From the NCBI RefSeq assembly GCF_007677725.1, contig NZ_VEDF01000006.1, positions 1 to 64,000 of the forward strand: a DNA stretch of 64,000 nucleotides, given 5' to 3'. Source of the DNA: Pseudomonas sp. URMO17WK12:I11. Lineage in GTDB: Bacteria > Pseudomonadota > Gammaproteobacteria > Pseudomonadales > Pseudomonadaceae. Positions 26,070 through 35,610 of this stretch are shown piece after piece. The notes under the pieces were generated by a model, which was not told where the DNA came from, did no database searches, and was given only the letters and a program-made list of their open reading frames with translations. How positions within the stretch are numbered: position 1 is the stretch's first letter; every line of letters begins with the position of its first letter. The position numbers and the translations under genes were made by a program.

Positions 26070-29000
26070 TCAGTCATCGACGAAGCTCGCCAAGGCTTCG
26101 CGGGTCAGGCGCAGCGCCAGCACCTCAACCGCATCCTGGCGTTCGATGGCCAGTTCATTGGAGCTGCGCAAGTAGTCCACGCTGTCGAGCTGCGCCGACT
26201 CCAAGGTCTGCAGGCGCACCCAGAATGGCGCCTCCACCTCGCTGAACGCTTGGCCATGTTGCGCCCGCAGGCTTTCCAACCAGTATTCGCGCTGGCTGAT
26301 ATAGCGCGGCAATGCGTCGCTGGCCTGTGCCTGACGCACGGCGACGGCGGCTGCAGCCAACTGCTCGCGGGTCACCCCGGCGAGGGCCTGGAAGTGCATG
26401 GTGCGCGGTTGGCCCGGCAGATCGAGCTCGATAGCCAGGCCCGTGCGATAAGCCAGGCTTATTTCAATCTCATCGCCAGCGCGATTCTGCGCACGACGCA
26501 CATTCATGTCTTCACGCGCGATCATTTCGACCTGATCGAGCCGAAACAGCTGCCTGGCCAGGCGCAGGCGCGCCCGCGTCGCCGCTGCCGGGTCGCTGCC
26601 GCGCAGGGCGTTGGCCACGTAGCGGCGTACCTCCAAGGTACTGAAGCAAGACGCGACGCTGTCCACGCAGGTGCGTGGATTGCTTGCCAGCGTGAACAGG
26701 TCCTCGCGCAGCTCTGGATCGTTGCCGGCATCTTCGAGCAAGGCCCAGACCCGTCGCCTGAGGTCCGCCGGGACACTGTGGAAATCCTGGGTGTCGACCA
26801 GTTCGGTCAGTAGCTGGAACAAGGGGAGGCTGCCGGACTCGGCATACAGCGCGTCCCAAAGTGCGGCCCGCTCGCCGCGTACCTGTTCGCTCGCCGTCTG
26901 CAACCAGGTGTTCCGGGCAGCGGTCACGGCGGCGTGCAGGTCCTCCACTGGCTCGACCAGGCTGGGAACTATGCCAAAGCGTCGGCTGAGTGCCGCTGGC
27001 AGCGGATTACCGTTGAGTACCAGTGCCCTGCGCCACTGCTCAGGCGCGTCGAGCACCGCCTGGGGCACGCTTGCCAGATGATTGTCGCGCAAATCGGCGA
27101 TTTCCAGCTGCCCGCACCAGTGCAGGTCGGACGGTACATTGAGCAGGTTTGCGCTACGCAGGCTGAGCTCGCGCAATCGCGCCAAGGGCCGCAGATTGAG
27201 GCTTATGCTGCCTAGCGGATTGAAGCTGAGGTCCAGTACCTGCAAGCGTGTCAGCCTGGCCAACGTACCCACACCGGCCGCGCTCAAGGTGATCTGGTTG
27301 CCGGCCAGGCGCAGGTTGCGCAGTTCGCTCAATTGCCCAAGCTCAGGCGGCACACTGGTCAGCGCATTATCGCCCAGGTTCAGCCAGCGCAAGCGGGTGA
27401 AGCTTCGCAAAAATCCTTCAGGGACCTGCTCCAGGCGCAATCCCGTCAGCGTCAGCTCGGCCACGTGGCTGAAGCTGGTCGCCAAGGGCAGGTGCGGCAG
27501 GCTGCGCAATGGCATGTCAGCCAGGCTCAGGCTCATGCCCTGGGGGATATCCCACTGATCGACGATGCGCTCGCCAATCAATTGCCAGTTGCGCCGCAAG
27601 CGCCGCGCTGCGCGCCGCCGCAGGGCAGTGGCTTCGCTGCCGCGGGCGCGCTCGATCCACAGCTCAAGCGCTTTTTTCAGCTCGCGGTACTCCTGCTCCT
27701 GCAGCAACAGGTTGCGATAGGCAGAGCCTGGACGTTGCAGCAGGATGTCCAGGTACTGCTGCACCTCCTGCTGGTCGAAACCTGGATAAAGCCCGCGGAT
27801 TCGTGCACGCAACAGGTTCAATGGCGGGTGATCACCGGGCAGGCGCCCGCTGAGCAGGTACCCGATGCGCCCGTCGGCAAGCCGGCGCATCGGATTGGGC
27901 GCGACGCCTGCGTCTGGCTTGCCCAACAGCTGCAGCAAAGCCGAGCGCTGCGCGGGCAGCCAGGCCTGCAGGTCGCCACGCAGTTTTTGCGCAGCCTGAG
28001 GCCCCTCCCAACCCAGCCGGGCCCGCTCGGCTGCATCGAGGCATGCGAGCAATGCTTCGGCAAGCATGGCCGGCTCGTTCTGTTCGGTGGTAGCGCTGCC
28101 AGCCCCGATGTGCACCCTGAACCCACCCTCGGCGCGCACCAGCACCGTAGCCTTGCCCCCCGGCACAGGCGCGCGCAAGCTGGCGATGCGCGCGCCGGTT
28201 GCCGATCCCTCACGTACTTCCACGGTCGGGGCCAGCGGCCAGCGGCCCGGTTGCTCAAGCAAGGCAAAGATCAGCTCGAGCTGGTCGCCGCGTTGACAGC
28301 AGTTGAGGTAAAGGCCTTCACGCAGGCGCGTCAATTGCGCGACCTGCAGCAACTGCCGAGCCTGCTGCGCCACCGCCAGCGGAATGCGCCCATGGCTGCG
28401 CAGGCTGACGCGCTGCTCGAGCGTGATGCCCTTTAGCAAATGCACGGCATAGGGCTTGGGCAGCCCTGGGAAATCCCGCAGTACCAGCGCAAGCTGCGGA
28501 TCATCGGCGACTGTCTGAGCGGTGAAGTGCTCGAACATCCGTTCACGCAGTGCAGGTGCCTGCTGCCCGATCGCCGCTCGCTGCGCGGGTAATCCAAGAT
28601 CCTGGATGCCCAGCTCGTCCATGCACCACTGCCAGAGCTCGGTGTCGGGCTCGCCAATGCCGATCGCCGCGACGAAGCGATCGATCCTGGCATCCACGGC
28701 GAAGCGCTCCAAGGTATCGCGCAGCGCTATCGGCAAAGGACGATTCTCCACCAGCAAACCGCGCAGATAAACGTCATCGACGTCCGCCACGTTGAGTACC
28801 TGGGCTATCCGTTGCGCCTGCAATGCTTGCGCCGCTGGCCACAGGCGGCCCAGCAACTGCTCGACACCCTGCCATTCCAGGGGCCGTTCATGCTGCAGTC
28901 GCCAGCCTCGCTCGCCGTTGAACGCCAGCGCGGGACCATAGGCGGTGGGATCCTGCACATCCACCAGGCGCCACCCACCCGCGAGCGCCGTGGCGCGCAC

Positions 29001-30620
29001 GGGATAGTGCTGCCCCTCGTGCCGCCACCATTGTTCGACGCCGTCGCTAAGCAGGCCGTTATCGAGCTCAAGCAACATCGCCGGGGGATTGCCATCCTGA
29101 TAGGCCGTGAGGTCGTTACGCCAGAGCCGCTGCTGGTTGGCATCGTTGACCACCGGCTCAAGCTCGGCGACCCAGGCACTGCGCTTGAAGGCGCTGGCGA
29201 CGACCTTTGCTCCGGTCAGGACAGCAGCGTTGACTGCAACCGTTTCGGCAACGCCCAACGCGTGTTCGAGCGCTTCGTGCTGATGGCCCTGCGCCCAGTG
29301 GAGGACGCCTTCGCACACCTGCGCGAGGGTTTGACGGACCATGTCGGCCAGCAGCAAGCCCCCGACCACAGGTGCAAAGGCGCCAGCCAGGTTGAGGATG
29401 GTCATGCCCACGGACTTCATCAAGGCCAGACGTTCGGCCGACTGACGGGCATCGGCATCGGCAGTGGGCACGACGACAAAGCGGGCATCGTCGCGAATCC
29501 GCTGCAGCCGCGCCCCGGCCAGCGACGCGAACCACTGCCCGGCAGGACCAACGTACGCACTCAGATCCACGCCGAGGTCAGGCTCGTCGTCGAGCAGCCG
29601 CTGGCTGAGCGTTTCAAGAAACTGTGCCCTGTCGTGCAGTGCCACCCGCTGTACAAGGCGCTCGCGCCTGAGCGCGTCGTTCAGCCACTGCACCAGCAAG
29701 GTGTTGAGCGCGTCCCAGGTGCTCAGGTGGCGCACCGGCTGGTCGGGGTCATCGGCCATGCACAGCAGCACACCATTGACCGTGTTGCGCTTCACGGCAC
29801 CCGTGAGTCCGGGTTTCCAGTCGCCGCTGAGTTCGATGACCATCAGCCCTGACAGACAGCTGTCCAGAATCTGCAACTCGCCATACCGAACAGTGGGACT
29901 TTGGCTGTGCTTGGGCAGGCGCCCTTGTCCCAGGTCACGCAATACAGCCACCTCTTGCGACGGCAACGCGCCGCGGGTGGCGGCCAGTTCAGCCATCAGC
30001 ACGAAGTTGCACCGCAGGTCCTCGCCCACTTCGGCAGTCAATGAGTCGGTGAACAGCCTTGCCAGATGCTGTTGATACTGCTTGCCGGCGTCGATTTTGC
30101 GACACAAGGACACGACCTTGGCAGCGTCCTTGCTCAGCACTGTCTCCGGGGTAGCAGCGGCTTCATCGGCGGGGTAAATCAAGGCAGTCTCGCTGTAGAA
30201 CGACTCACCGTCCTTGAAATTCTGCATCAGCACCTGCAGCGCCGGCACTGTCACGAAGTAACTGTCACCGCTGGGCAGTTCCCCTGGTTTTACGGTAAAA
30301 GTCCGCCGCTCTTCTCGCCAACAGGCTCGGGCCAAATCGATCGTCAGGCCCATGTCGCGCTTGATCGCCGCTTGCAGCAAGTCCTGCACGAAGGTGGGCA
30401 ACGGCACGAGGCGCTCGAACACCGCCTTGACCTTGCGCTGACTGGCCATATGGGCAGTGAAAGCCCGGCGCAGCGCAGCGATCTGCGCAGGCGGCGCCGT
30501 GGTCAACCAGCGAGGCAGGATCTCGCCGAGAAACTGATCCGTGGCATGTTCGATCTTGGCAGGCAATGTGGATCCAGGCATGACAGGTAACCCTCTGGGA
30601 AACCTGCGAAACTGGCTCAT
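26070..30620 (-). CDS. Large LRR toxin-like protein with NEL E3 ubiquitin ligase domain
   Basis: The 1516-residue paralogue of the next gene downstream has the same plan: toxin-like N-terminal region, hydrophobic segment at about 403-427 (ILNLAGAFAPVVGGLLLADM), leucine-rich repeats at about 1040-1200 (LRWLNLGDNALTSVP, LQVLDLSFNPLG) and NEL domain. Here the catalytic motif is intact, TCVDSV with C1318 and an Asp two residues on. NEL proteins are delivered into eukaryotic cells and ubiquitinate host proteins. The ATG at 30620 follows AAGG; ATG 30581 (numbers 13 lower) is an alternative. No secretion signal or chaperone gene was seen, so the delivery route is unknown. Confidence 0.88.
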   Translation of the reverse strand: MSQFRRFPRGLPVMPGSTLPAKIEHATDQFLGEILPRWLTTAPPAQIAALRRAFTAHMASQRKVKAVFERLVPLPTFVQDLLQAAIKRDMGLTIDLARACWREERRTFTVKPGELPSGDSYFVTVPALQVLMQNFKDGESFYSETALIYPADEAAATPETVLSKDAAKVVSLCRKIDAGKQYQQHLARLFTDSLTAEVGEDLRCNFVLMAELAATRGALPSQEVAVLRDLGQGRLPKHSQSPTVRYGELQILDSCLSGLMVIELSGDWKPGLTGAVKRNTVNGVLLCMADDPDQPVRHLSTWDALNTLLVQWLNDALRRERLVQRVALHDRAQFLETLSQRLLDDEPDLGVDLSAYVGPAGQWFASLAGARLQRIRDDARFVVVPTADADARQSAERLALMKSVGMTILNLAGAFAPVVGGLLLADMVRQTLAQVCEGVLHWAQGHQHEALEHALGVAETVAVNAAVLTGAKVVASAFKRSAWVAELEPVVNDANQQRLWRNDLTAYQDGNPPAMLLELDNGLLSDGVEQWWRHEGQHYPVRATALAGGWRLVDVQDPTAYGPALAFNGERGWRLQHERPLEWQGVEQLLGRLWPAAQALQAQRIAQVLNVADVDDVYLRGLLVENRPLPIALRDTLERFAVDARIDRFVAAIGIGEPDTELWQWCMDELGIQDLGLPAQRAAIGQQAPALRERMFEHFTAQTVADDPQLALVLRDFPGLPKPYAVHLLKGITLEQRVSLRSHGRIPLAVAQQARQLLQVAQLTRLREGLYLNCCQRGDQLELIFALLEQPGRWPLAPTVEVREGSATGARIASLRAPVPGGKATVLVRAEGGFRVHIGAGSATTEQNEPAMLAEALLACLDAAERARLGWEGPQAAQKLRGDLQAWLPAQRSALLQLLGKPDAGVAPNPMRRLADGRIGYLLSGRLPGDHPPLNLLRARIRGLYPGFDQQEVQQYLDILLQRPGSAYRNLLLQEQEYRELKKALELWIERARGSEATALRRRAARRLRRNWQLIGERIVDQWDIPQGMSLSLADMPLRSLPHLPLATSFSHVAELTLTGLRLEQVPEGFLRSFTRLRWLNLGDNALTSVPPELGQLSELRNLRLAGNQITLSAAGVGTLARLTRLQVLDLSFNPLGSISLNLRPLARLRELSLRSANLLNVPSDLHWCGQLEIADLRDNHLASVPQAVLDAPEQWRRALVLNGNPLPAALSRRFGIVPSLVEPVEDLHAAVTAARNTWLQTASEQVRGERAALWDALYAESGSLPLFQLLTELVDTQDFHSVPADLRRRVWALLEDAGNDPELREDLFTLASNPRTCVDSVASCFSTLEVRRYVANALRGSDPAAATRARLRLARQLFRLDQVEMIAREDMNVRRAQNRAGDEIEISLAYRTGLAIELDLPGQPRTMHFQALAGVTREQLAAAAVAVRQAQASDALPRYISQREYWLESLRAQHGQAFSEVEAPFWVRLQTLESAQLDSVDYLRSSNELAIERQDAVEVLALRLTREALASFVDD

Positions 30621-30644
30621 CGCGCGCCTTTCAAGCAGCGGGAA

Positions 30645-31667
30645 TCAGTCACCTGCCTGCTGCGCCAGCATCAACGTCCGGTAGTGCCCTGGATTACAGC
30701 CGAACCACTTGCGGAATGCTTTGTAGAACGAGCTGGTGTCGGCAAAGCCCAAGCGCTCGGCGACCTCGCTCGTACTCAATTCGGGGGCCGCCAGCCAGGC
30801 GATGGCCAGCTCTCTGCGCACGCTGTCCTTGAGACCCTGGAATGTCTGCCCTTCGTCAGCCAAGCGCCGGCGCAGGGTCGAAAGCGAAAGGCACAACGTC
30901 TGCGCCAGACTGTCGGCGTCTGGCCACTGGCTGGGCGGTTGATGCGACAAATCGTGACGTATGCGCCGGCCCAGGCTAGCGGGGTCACGGTACTTGACCA
31001 GAATGTTGCCAGGCGCTTCGGCCAGGAAGCGCTGCAGTTCTTCCTCGCTGCGCCGCAGCGGCAGATCGAGGCAATCGGCCGCAATGATCATGCGACTGCG
31101 TGGCCGGTCGAATTGCAGGTTTTCCGAAAACATCACCCGGTAATCATCACAGAACGGCGGCTCGGCACAGCGCGACTCGATGGCCAGAATAGGGATCCGC
31201 CTGCCCGCCAGCCAACACGCAACACCGTGCACGATCATCCAGAAGGTGAAGTAGGTGAACGCCCGTCGCGGCGCCTCCTGCGGTTCATCGATCACCACCT
31301 GCGCCAGGCTTTGCTGGCGCACGAGAGCCGGCTGCAGGTCCTCGAGCATCAGTGCCAGAAACGCCAAGGCGGTTTCCAAGGCAGCGCCCAGGGTAGGCTG
31401 GGCCATGCTCGCCCGGCACATGAATGCCAGGCTGCCGCTGCGCAGGCCACGCGGGTCCATGGCGAAGAATTCATCGTTGCAACGGCGCGCCAACAGTCGC
31501 CAAAGCCTGGCATAGGCTTGGGCAGTGACGCGCGCCTCTGGCCATGCCAATGCCTGCCCGTCGATCCCGGCCCGCGCCAGCAAGCCCATGTCAGCGTCTG
31601 CACCTGGACAGGTTTGCAACAGCGCCTCGCGCACCAGTTGCATGGAGATGGTGTCTTTCTCGCTCAT
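30645..31667 (-). CDS. AraC-family transcriptional regulator
   Basis: The 340-residue protein has an N-terminal arabinose-binding-like region of the OruR/ArgR-type AraC group (about 15-200) and a C-terminal double helix-turn-helix (SLSTLRRRLADEGQTFQ, STSEVAERLGFADTSSFYKAFRKWFGCNPGHYR). The start at 31667 is preceded by AGGG. It is transcribed toward the two NEL genes with only 24 bp between its stop and the first NEL start, so it may control them, itself, or the catabolic operon beyond them. Its ligand is unknown. Confidence 0.88.
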   Translation of the reverse strand: MSEKDTISMQLVREALLQTCPGADADMGLLARAGIDGQALAWPEARVTAQAYARLWRLLARRCNDEFFAMDPRGLRSGSLAFMCRASMAQPTLGAALETALAFLALMLEDLQPALVRQQSLAQVVIDEPQEAPRRAFTYFTFWMIVHGVACWLAGRRIPILAIESRCAEPPFCDDYRVMFSENLQFDRPRSRMIIAADCLDLPLRRSEEELQRFLAEAPGNILVKYRDPASLGRRIRHDLSHQPPSQWPDADSLAQTLCLSLSTLRRRLADEGQTFQGLKDSVRRELAIAWLAAPELSTSEVAERLGFADTSSFYKAFRKWFGCNPGHYRTLMLAQQAGD

Positions 31668-31721
31668 CGATGGCCCTATCGCTCCATTGCCGGCCATCTT
31701 AGCCGGCCCTGCTGGCAGACG

Positions 31722-32594
31722 TCAGCATGCCTCGCTCGCCAGGCTCAGAAACGCCTGGATCACGCGCAGTTCCCGGCGCCGCTCAAGGCAGGCGAGCCAG
31801 TGCTGGTTGACCAGCCCCTGCCCTGCCAATGGCCGTGCCACCAACCGCGGATCGTTGGCGATCTCGGTCGATGAAACCACGCCGATGCCCAACTGCGCGG
31901 CAACCGCTTCGGTCACCGCTTCGCGGCTGTCCAGCTCCAGCAGCACGCGCGGCTGCACTGCGGCCTCGGCGCAGGCCCGATCGAAAGTGATTCGAGTGAT
32001 GGAGCTCGGCTCGCGCATCACCATGACCTGCTGATCGAGCTCAGCCAGGGACAGATCGCCCTGGCCTTGGGCCAAGGCATGGCTGGCCGGCAACAGCGCG
32101 CATACCTGTGACTGGCACAGGCGCTGCAAGTGCAGGCCGTTACGCGGCTCGACGTCTGTCAGCACAGCGACATCGGCATGCTCGCCGAGCAGCGCCGCCA
32201 GGGTGTCCTGGGCATTGCCCAAACGCAGATTGACGGTCACGCCTGGGTAGCGTTGGCGCAGCCGGGCCAGAATCGGCATGACCCGATGCGGCCCGTCGGC
32301 GGCCACTTGCAGACACCCGGTCAGCAATTGGCGATTGGCTTCGAGCATGGCCTGGGCCTCATCGGCCAGACCGAACAGCGCCCGGGTGATCGCAGCCAGA
32401 CGAGTGCCTTGTTCGGTGAGTTCGACCCGCCGCGCAGTGCGCCTGAGCAAGCTCACCTGGTAATGCGCTTCCAGTGCCTTGACGTGCCCGGTCACCGCCG
32501 GCTGGCTGATGAACAACCGCGCAGCCGCGCGGGTAAAGCTGCCCTCGCGGGCCACGGCGTCGAAGGCACGCAACTGAAACAGGTTCATCGGCAT
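31722..32594 (-). CDS. LysR-family regulator divergent from phnW
   Basis: The 290-residue LysR protein has the winged helix at residues 1-60 (FDAVAREGSFTRAAARLFISQPAVTGHVKALE) split here by the usual turn, and a substrate-binding domain (about 90-290). It is divergent from phnWX across about 100 bp, the standard setting for a regulator of 2-aminoethylphosphonate use in pseudomonads. I expect activation of phnWX by the phosphonate or its aldehyde product. ATG 32594 or 32588 may be used. Confidence 0.88.
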   Translation of the reverse strand: MPMNLFQLRAFDAVAREGSFTRAAARLFISQPAVTGHVKALEAHYQVSLLRRTARRVELTEQGTRLAAITRALFGLADEAQAMLEANRQLLTGCLQVAADGPHRVMPILARLRQRYPGVTVNLRLGNAQDTLAALLGEHADVAVLTDVEPRNGLHLQRLCQSQVCALLPASHALAQGQGDLSLAELDQQVMVMREPSSITRITFDRACAEAAVQPRVLLELDSREAVTEAVAAQLGIGVVSSTEIANDPRLVARPLAGQGLVNQHWLACLERRRELRVIQAFLSLASEAC

Positions 32595-32697
32595 CGGCCT
32601 GACTTATGGCTGGGATCGGAACAAGCAATTTGATTGATGAACCGCGCGATTGCAACCTGTGCCCTCGCTTGCGCTTACCGCTTGAGGGCTATCTTCG

Positions 32698-33813
32698 ATG
32701 ACTATCACACCGATTCTGCTGACCCCAGGACCGCTCACCACGTCACTGCGCACCCGCCAGGCCATGTTGACGGACTGGGGCTCCTGGGACCGCGACTTCA
32801 ATCAACTGACGGCCAGCGTCTGCGAGCAGTTGCTGGGCATGGTCGGCGCCAGCAGCAGTCACCATTGCGTACCGCTGCAAGGCAGCGGCACGTTTGCCGT
32901 GGAAGCGGCGATCGGTACATTGGTGCCGCGCGCGGGCAAGGTCCTGGTGCTCATCAATGGCGCCTACGGTCAGCGCCTGGCGAAGATCTGCAGCGTTCTG
33001 GGCCGTCGTTTCAGCACGCTGCAAAGCGCCGAGGACCAACCCATCAGCGCCGCCGAACTCGAACGCGTGCTCGCAGCCGACGCAGCGTTCACCCACGTGG
33101 CGCTGATCCACTGCGAAACCAGCACCGGCCTGCTCAACCCGCTCAGGGAGATCGCCGCTGTGGTCGCGCGCCACGGCAAGCACTTGATCGTCGATGCCAT
33201 GAGTTCATTCGGCGCGTTGCCGCTCGATGCCCGACATATCCGCTTTCAGGCGTTGATCGCAGCCTCGGGCAAATGCCTTGAAGGCGTGCCCGGCATGGGG
33301 TTCGTGCTGGCCGAGAAAGCGGCCCTGGCAGCTGCCGAAGGCAACGCCCACTCACTGGCCATGGATCTGCATGAGCAGCAGGCGTACATGGCGAAAACCG
33401 GCCAGTGGCGTTTTACCCCGCCGACCCATGTGGTGGCGGCCTTGCATGCAGCCCTGCAGCAACATGCCGAAGAAGGCGGGCAACCGGCGCGCTTGCAACG
33501 CTACGCCCGCAACTGCAAGACCTTGCTCGATGGCATGCAGGCGATCGGCATACGTAGCTTCCTGCCGGCGCATGTCCAGGCGCCGATCATCGTCACCTTC
33601 CGCGCCCCCAGCCATCCACGCTACCGCTTCGATGATTTCTACCGGCGGGTCAAGGCCAAGGGTTTTCTCATCTATCCGGGCAAGCTGACCCAGGTCGACA
33701 CCTTTCGCATCGGCTGCATAGGCTGCATCGATGCGGCCGCTGGGAACGGTATGCAGGCTGCGGTAGACGCTGTGGCCCAGGTGCTAGGCGATATGCGCGT
33801 GCTCAACAGCTGA
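32698..33813 (+). CDS. phnW: 2-aminoethylphosphonate-pyruvate transaminase
   Basis: The 371-residue PLP enzyme converts 2-aminoethylphosphonate and pyruvate to phosphonoacetaldehyde and alanine. It shows [10 protein letters not shown] at the N-terminus, [19 protein letters not shown] (PLP-binding Asp) and the Schiff-base lysine K192 in [11 protein letters not shown]. The ATG at 32698 is preceded by GAGGG. It is followed after 29 bp by phnX; the pair lets the cell use aminoethylphosphonate as a source of P, N and C. Confidence 0.96.
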   Translation: MTITPILLTPGPLTTSLRTRQAMLTDWGSWDRDFNQLTASVCEQLLGMVGASSSHHCVPLQGSGTFAVEAAIGTLVPRAGKVLVLINGAYGQRLAKICSVLGRRFSTLQSAEDQPISAAELERVLAADAAFTHVALIHCETSTGLLNPLREIAAVVARHGKHLIVDAMSSFGALPLDARHIRFQALIAASGKCLEGVPGMGFVLAEKAALAAAEGNAHSLAMDLHEQQAYMAKTGQWRFTPPTHVVAALHAALQQHAEEGGQPARLQRYARNCKTLLDGMQAIGIRSFLPAHVQAPIIVTFRAPSHPRYRFDDFYRRVKAKGFLIYPGKLTQVDTFRIGCIGCIDAAAGNGMQAAVDAVAQVLGDMRVLNS

Positions 33814-33842
33814 TTATGCAGTTGCAACCCTTGGAGGCCACC

Positions 33843-34670
33843 ATGAACTACAGCAATCCCCGTCAGCTTCAAGCCGTCATCCTCGATTGGGCCGGTACAG
33901 TCATCGACTTCGGCTCTTTCGCCCCGACCCAGATCTTCGTCCAGGCGTTCGCCGAGTTCGGCGTGCACCTGAGCCTGGACGAGGCGCGCGGCCCCATGGG
34001 CATGGGCAAGTGGGATCACATTCGCGCCCTGTGCAACCTGCCGCACATCGCTGAGCGCTACTGCAATGCAGTCGGCCGCAAGCCCTGCGACGACGACGTG
34101 ACCGCCCTCTACGAGCGCTTCATGCCGCTGCAGATCGAACACATTGCCCAGCACTCGGCGTTGATTCCCGGAGCATTGGACACCCTCGATCGCCTGCGCC
34201 AGGCTGGCCTGAAAATCGGCTCGTGTTCGGGCTATCCGAACGTGGTGATGGACAAAGTCATCGAGCTGGCGGCGCGCCAGGGCTACCGCGCCGATTACGT
34301 GGTTGCCAGTGATGAAACCCCCAATGCTCGCCCCTGGCCTGCGCAAGCGCTGGCCAACGTCATCGCCCTGGGGATCGACGACGTGGCAGCCTGCGTGAAG
34401 GTAGACGACACCGTCCCAGGTATTCTCGAGGGGCGGCGCGCCGGCATGTGGACCGTGGCGTTGGTTTGCTCGGGCAATGCCCTGGGGGTGACATGGGAGA
34501 CTTATCAGGCGCTGGGTCGCGAGCAGCTGCAACGGGAGCGGGCGCGCATCCATGCGCAATTCGCAGGCTCACGGCCGCACTACCTGATCGACACCATCAA
34601 CGATCTGCCAGCGGCCATCGCCGATATTCAAAGGCGCCTGGCCAGAGGCGAGATGCCGCAAGCCTGCTGA
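33843..34670 (+). CDS. phnX: Phosphonoacetaldehyde hydrolase
   Basis: The 275-residue HAD-superfamily enzyme splits phosphonoacetaldehyde into acetaldehyde and phosphate. The nucleophile D15 is in [10 protein letters not shown], and the Schiff-base lysine K56 is in [10 protein letters not shown], both characteristic of phosphonatase; the acidic metal loop is VKVDDTVPG. The ATG at 33843 follows TTGGAGGCCACC. It completes the phnW pathway. Confidence 0.96.
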   Translation: MNYSNPRQLQAVILDWAGTVIDFGSFAPTQIFVQAFAEFGVHLSLDEARGPMGMGKWDHIRALCNLPHIAERYCNAVGRKPCDDDVTALYERFMPLQIEHIAQHSALIPGALDTLDRLRQAGLKIGSCSGYPNVVMDKVIELAARQGYRADYVVASDETPNARPWPAQALANVIALGIDDVAACVKVDDTVPGILEGRRAGMWTVALVCSGNALGVTWETYQALGREQLQRERARIHAQFAGSRPHYLIDTINDLPAAIADIQRRLARGEMPQAC

Positions 34671-34673
34671 ACC

Positions 34674-35234
34674 TCAAACCGCGCGGTTGAGCTTGACCCA
34701 CGAGGCGAACTTGTCGATGAAACCTTGCAGGAAGGGCCGGGTCTTTTCGCTGAGTTTGCCATTGTCGTCGAACAGGTTGGCCGCACCGCCGATGTAGGCT
34801 TCGGGCATCTGCATGCACGGCATGTCGAGAAATACCAGGGTTTGGCGCACATTGTGGTTGGCCCCGAAGCCGCCAATGGCCCCCGGCGAAACGCTGGCCA
34901 CCGCTGCCGGCTTGCCGCCCCAGGCGCTTTGCCCATAGGGCCGCGAGCCCACGTCGATGGCGTTCTTGAGGCAGCCCGGGACCGAGCGGTTGTACTCGGG
35001 AGTCACGAACAGCACGGCATCGCTGCGACGGATTTCATCACGAAACCGCTGCCACGGCTCGGGCGCGCCCTGGGCCTCGACATCCTCGTTGTACATCGGC
35101 AGGTCGCCGATCTCGACAATCTTCAGGGCAAGGCTGGACGGCGCCAGCTCCGAGAGTGCGCGGGCCACCTTGCGGTTGTAGGAATCCTTGCGCAAGCTGC
35201 CGACGACGACCGCTACCGAATACACCTGGCTCAT
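34674..35234 (-). CDS. NADPH-dependent FMN reductase (ChrR/YieF type)
   Basis: The 186-residue flavodoxin-fold protein carries VVVGSLRKDSYNRKVA (FMN phosphate loop) and TPEYNRSVPGCLKNAID, typical of the ChrR/YieF quinone and chromate reductase group. It probably reduces quinones by two electrons and limits oxidative stress. ATG 35234 is chosen; a TTG at 35246 would add four residues. It stands alone, convergent with phnX and divergent from a small unknown gene. Confidence 0.9.
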   Translation of the reverse strand: MSQVYSVAVVVGSLRKDSYNRKVARALSELAPSSLALKIVEIGDLPMYNEDVEAQGAPEPWQRFRDEIRRSDAVLFVTPEYNRSVPGCLKNAIDVGSRPYGQSAWGGKPAAVASVSPGAIGGFGANHNVRQTLVFLDMPCMQMPEAYIGGAANLFDDNGKLSEKTRPFLQGFIDKFASWVKLNRAV

Positions 35235-35391
35235 GGCGATTTCCAACCTTTGCTGGGAAAAGGGACGTGTTAGTTATAGATGACCGTTCCTCGGCGACTT
35301 GGTTTTTTTTCCGAGGTATTAAAACTTCCCTGTAACTCGGACGGTCTATCTATTCAGACATTTCCTACGTAATTCAGAGGTTTTCCCCCAA

Positions 35392-35610
35392 ATGGCAGCA
35401 GTAATGGTCGGCCAATTTCACGCCCGTGACGCCGAAGGCCGTATCTATCCCGTCCACGAGTTTCAGGAATCCACCCTGCAGGCGGACGGCAGCGCAGTCG
35501 GCGCGCCGATCACCACCTACCGCCTGGCCATCGGCGACCGCGTCAACCACCTGGGTGATAACCGCTTCGAACTGGCCCAGACGGGCGTCGAGATCATTCG
35601 CATTCCTTGA
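35392..35610 (+). CDS. Small conserved hypothetical protein
   Basis: The 72-residue soluble protein (MAAVMVGQFHARDAEGRIY..., ending GVEIIRIP) has a composition like a real protein and a compact beta-rich pattern with a repeated GQF/GDR turn. I do not know its function. Its stop overlaps the convergent lysine decarboxylase stop by 17 bp. The AACTT-N17-TCTAT sequence upstream is only a weak AlgU-like resemblance. Confidence 0.72.
   Translation: MAAVMVGQFHARDAEGRIYPVHEFQESTLQADGSAVGAPITTYRLAIGDRVNHLGDNRFELAQTGVEIIRIP

Noticed and set aside
35320..35353. AlgU-like promoter before the 72-residue gene
   Set aside because: AACTT-N17-TCTAT only loosely fits the GAACTT/TCTGA consensus and could be chance.
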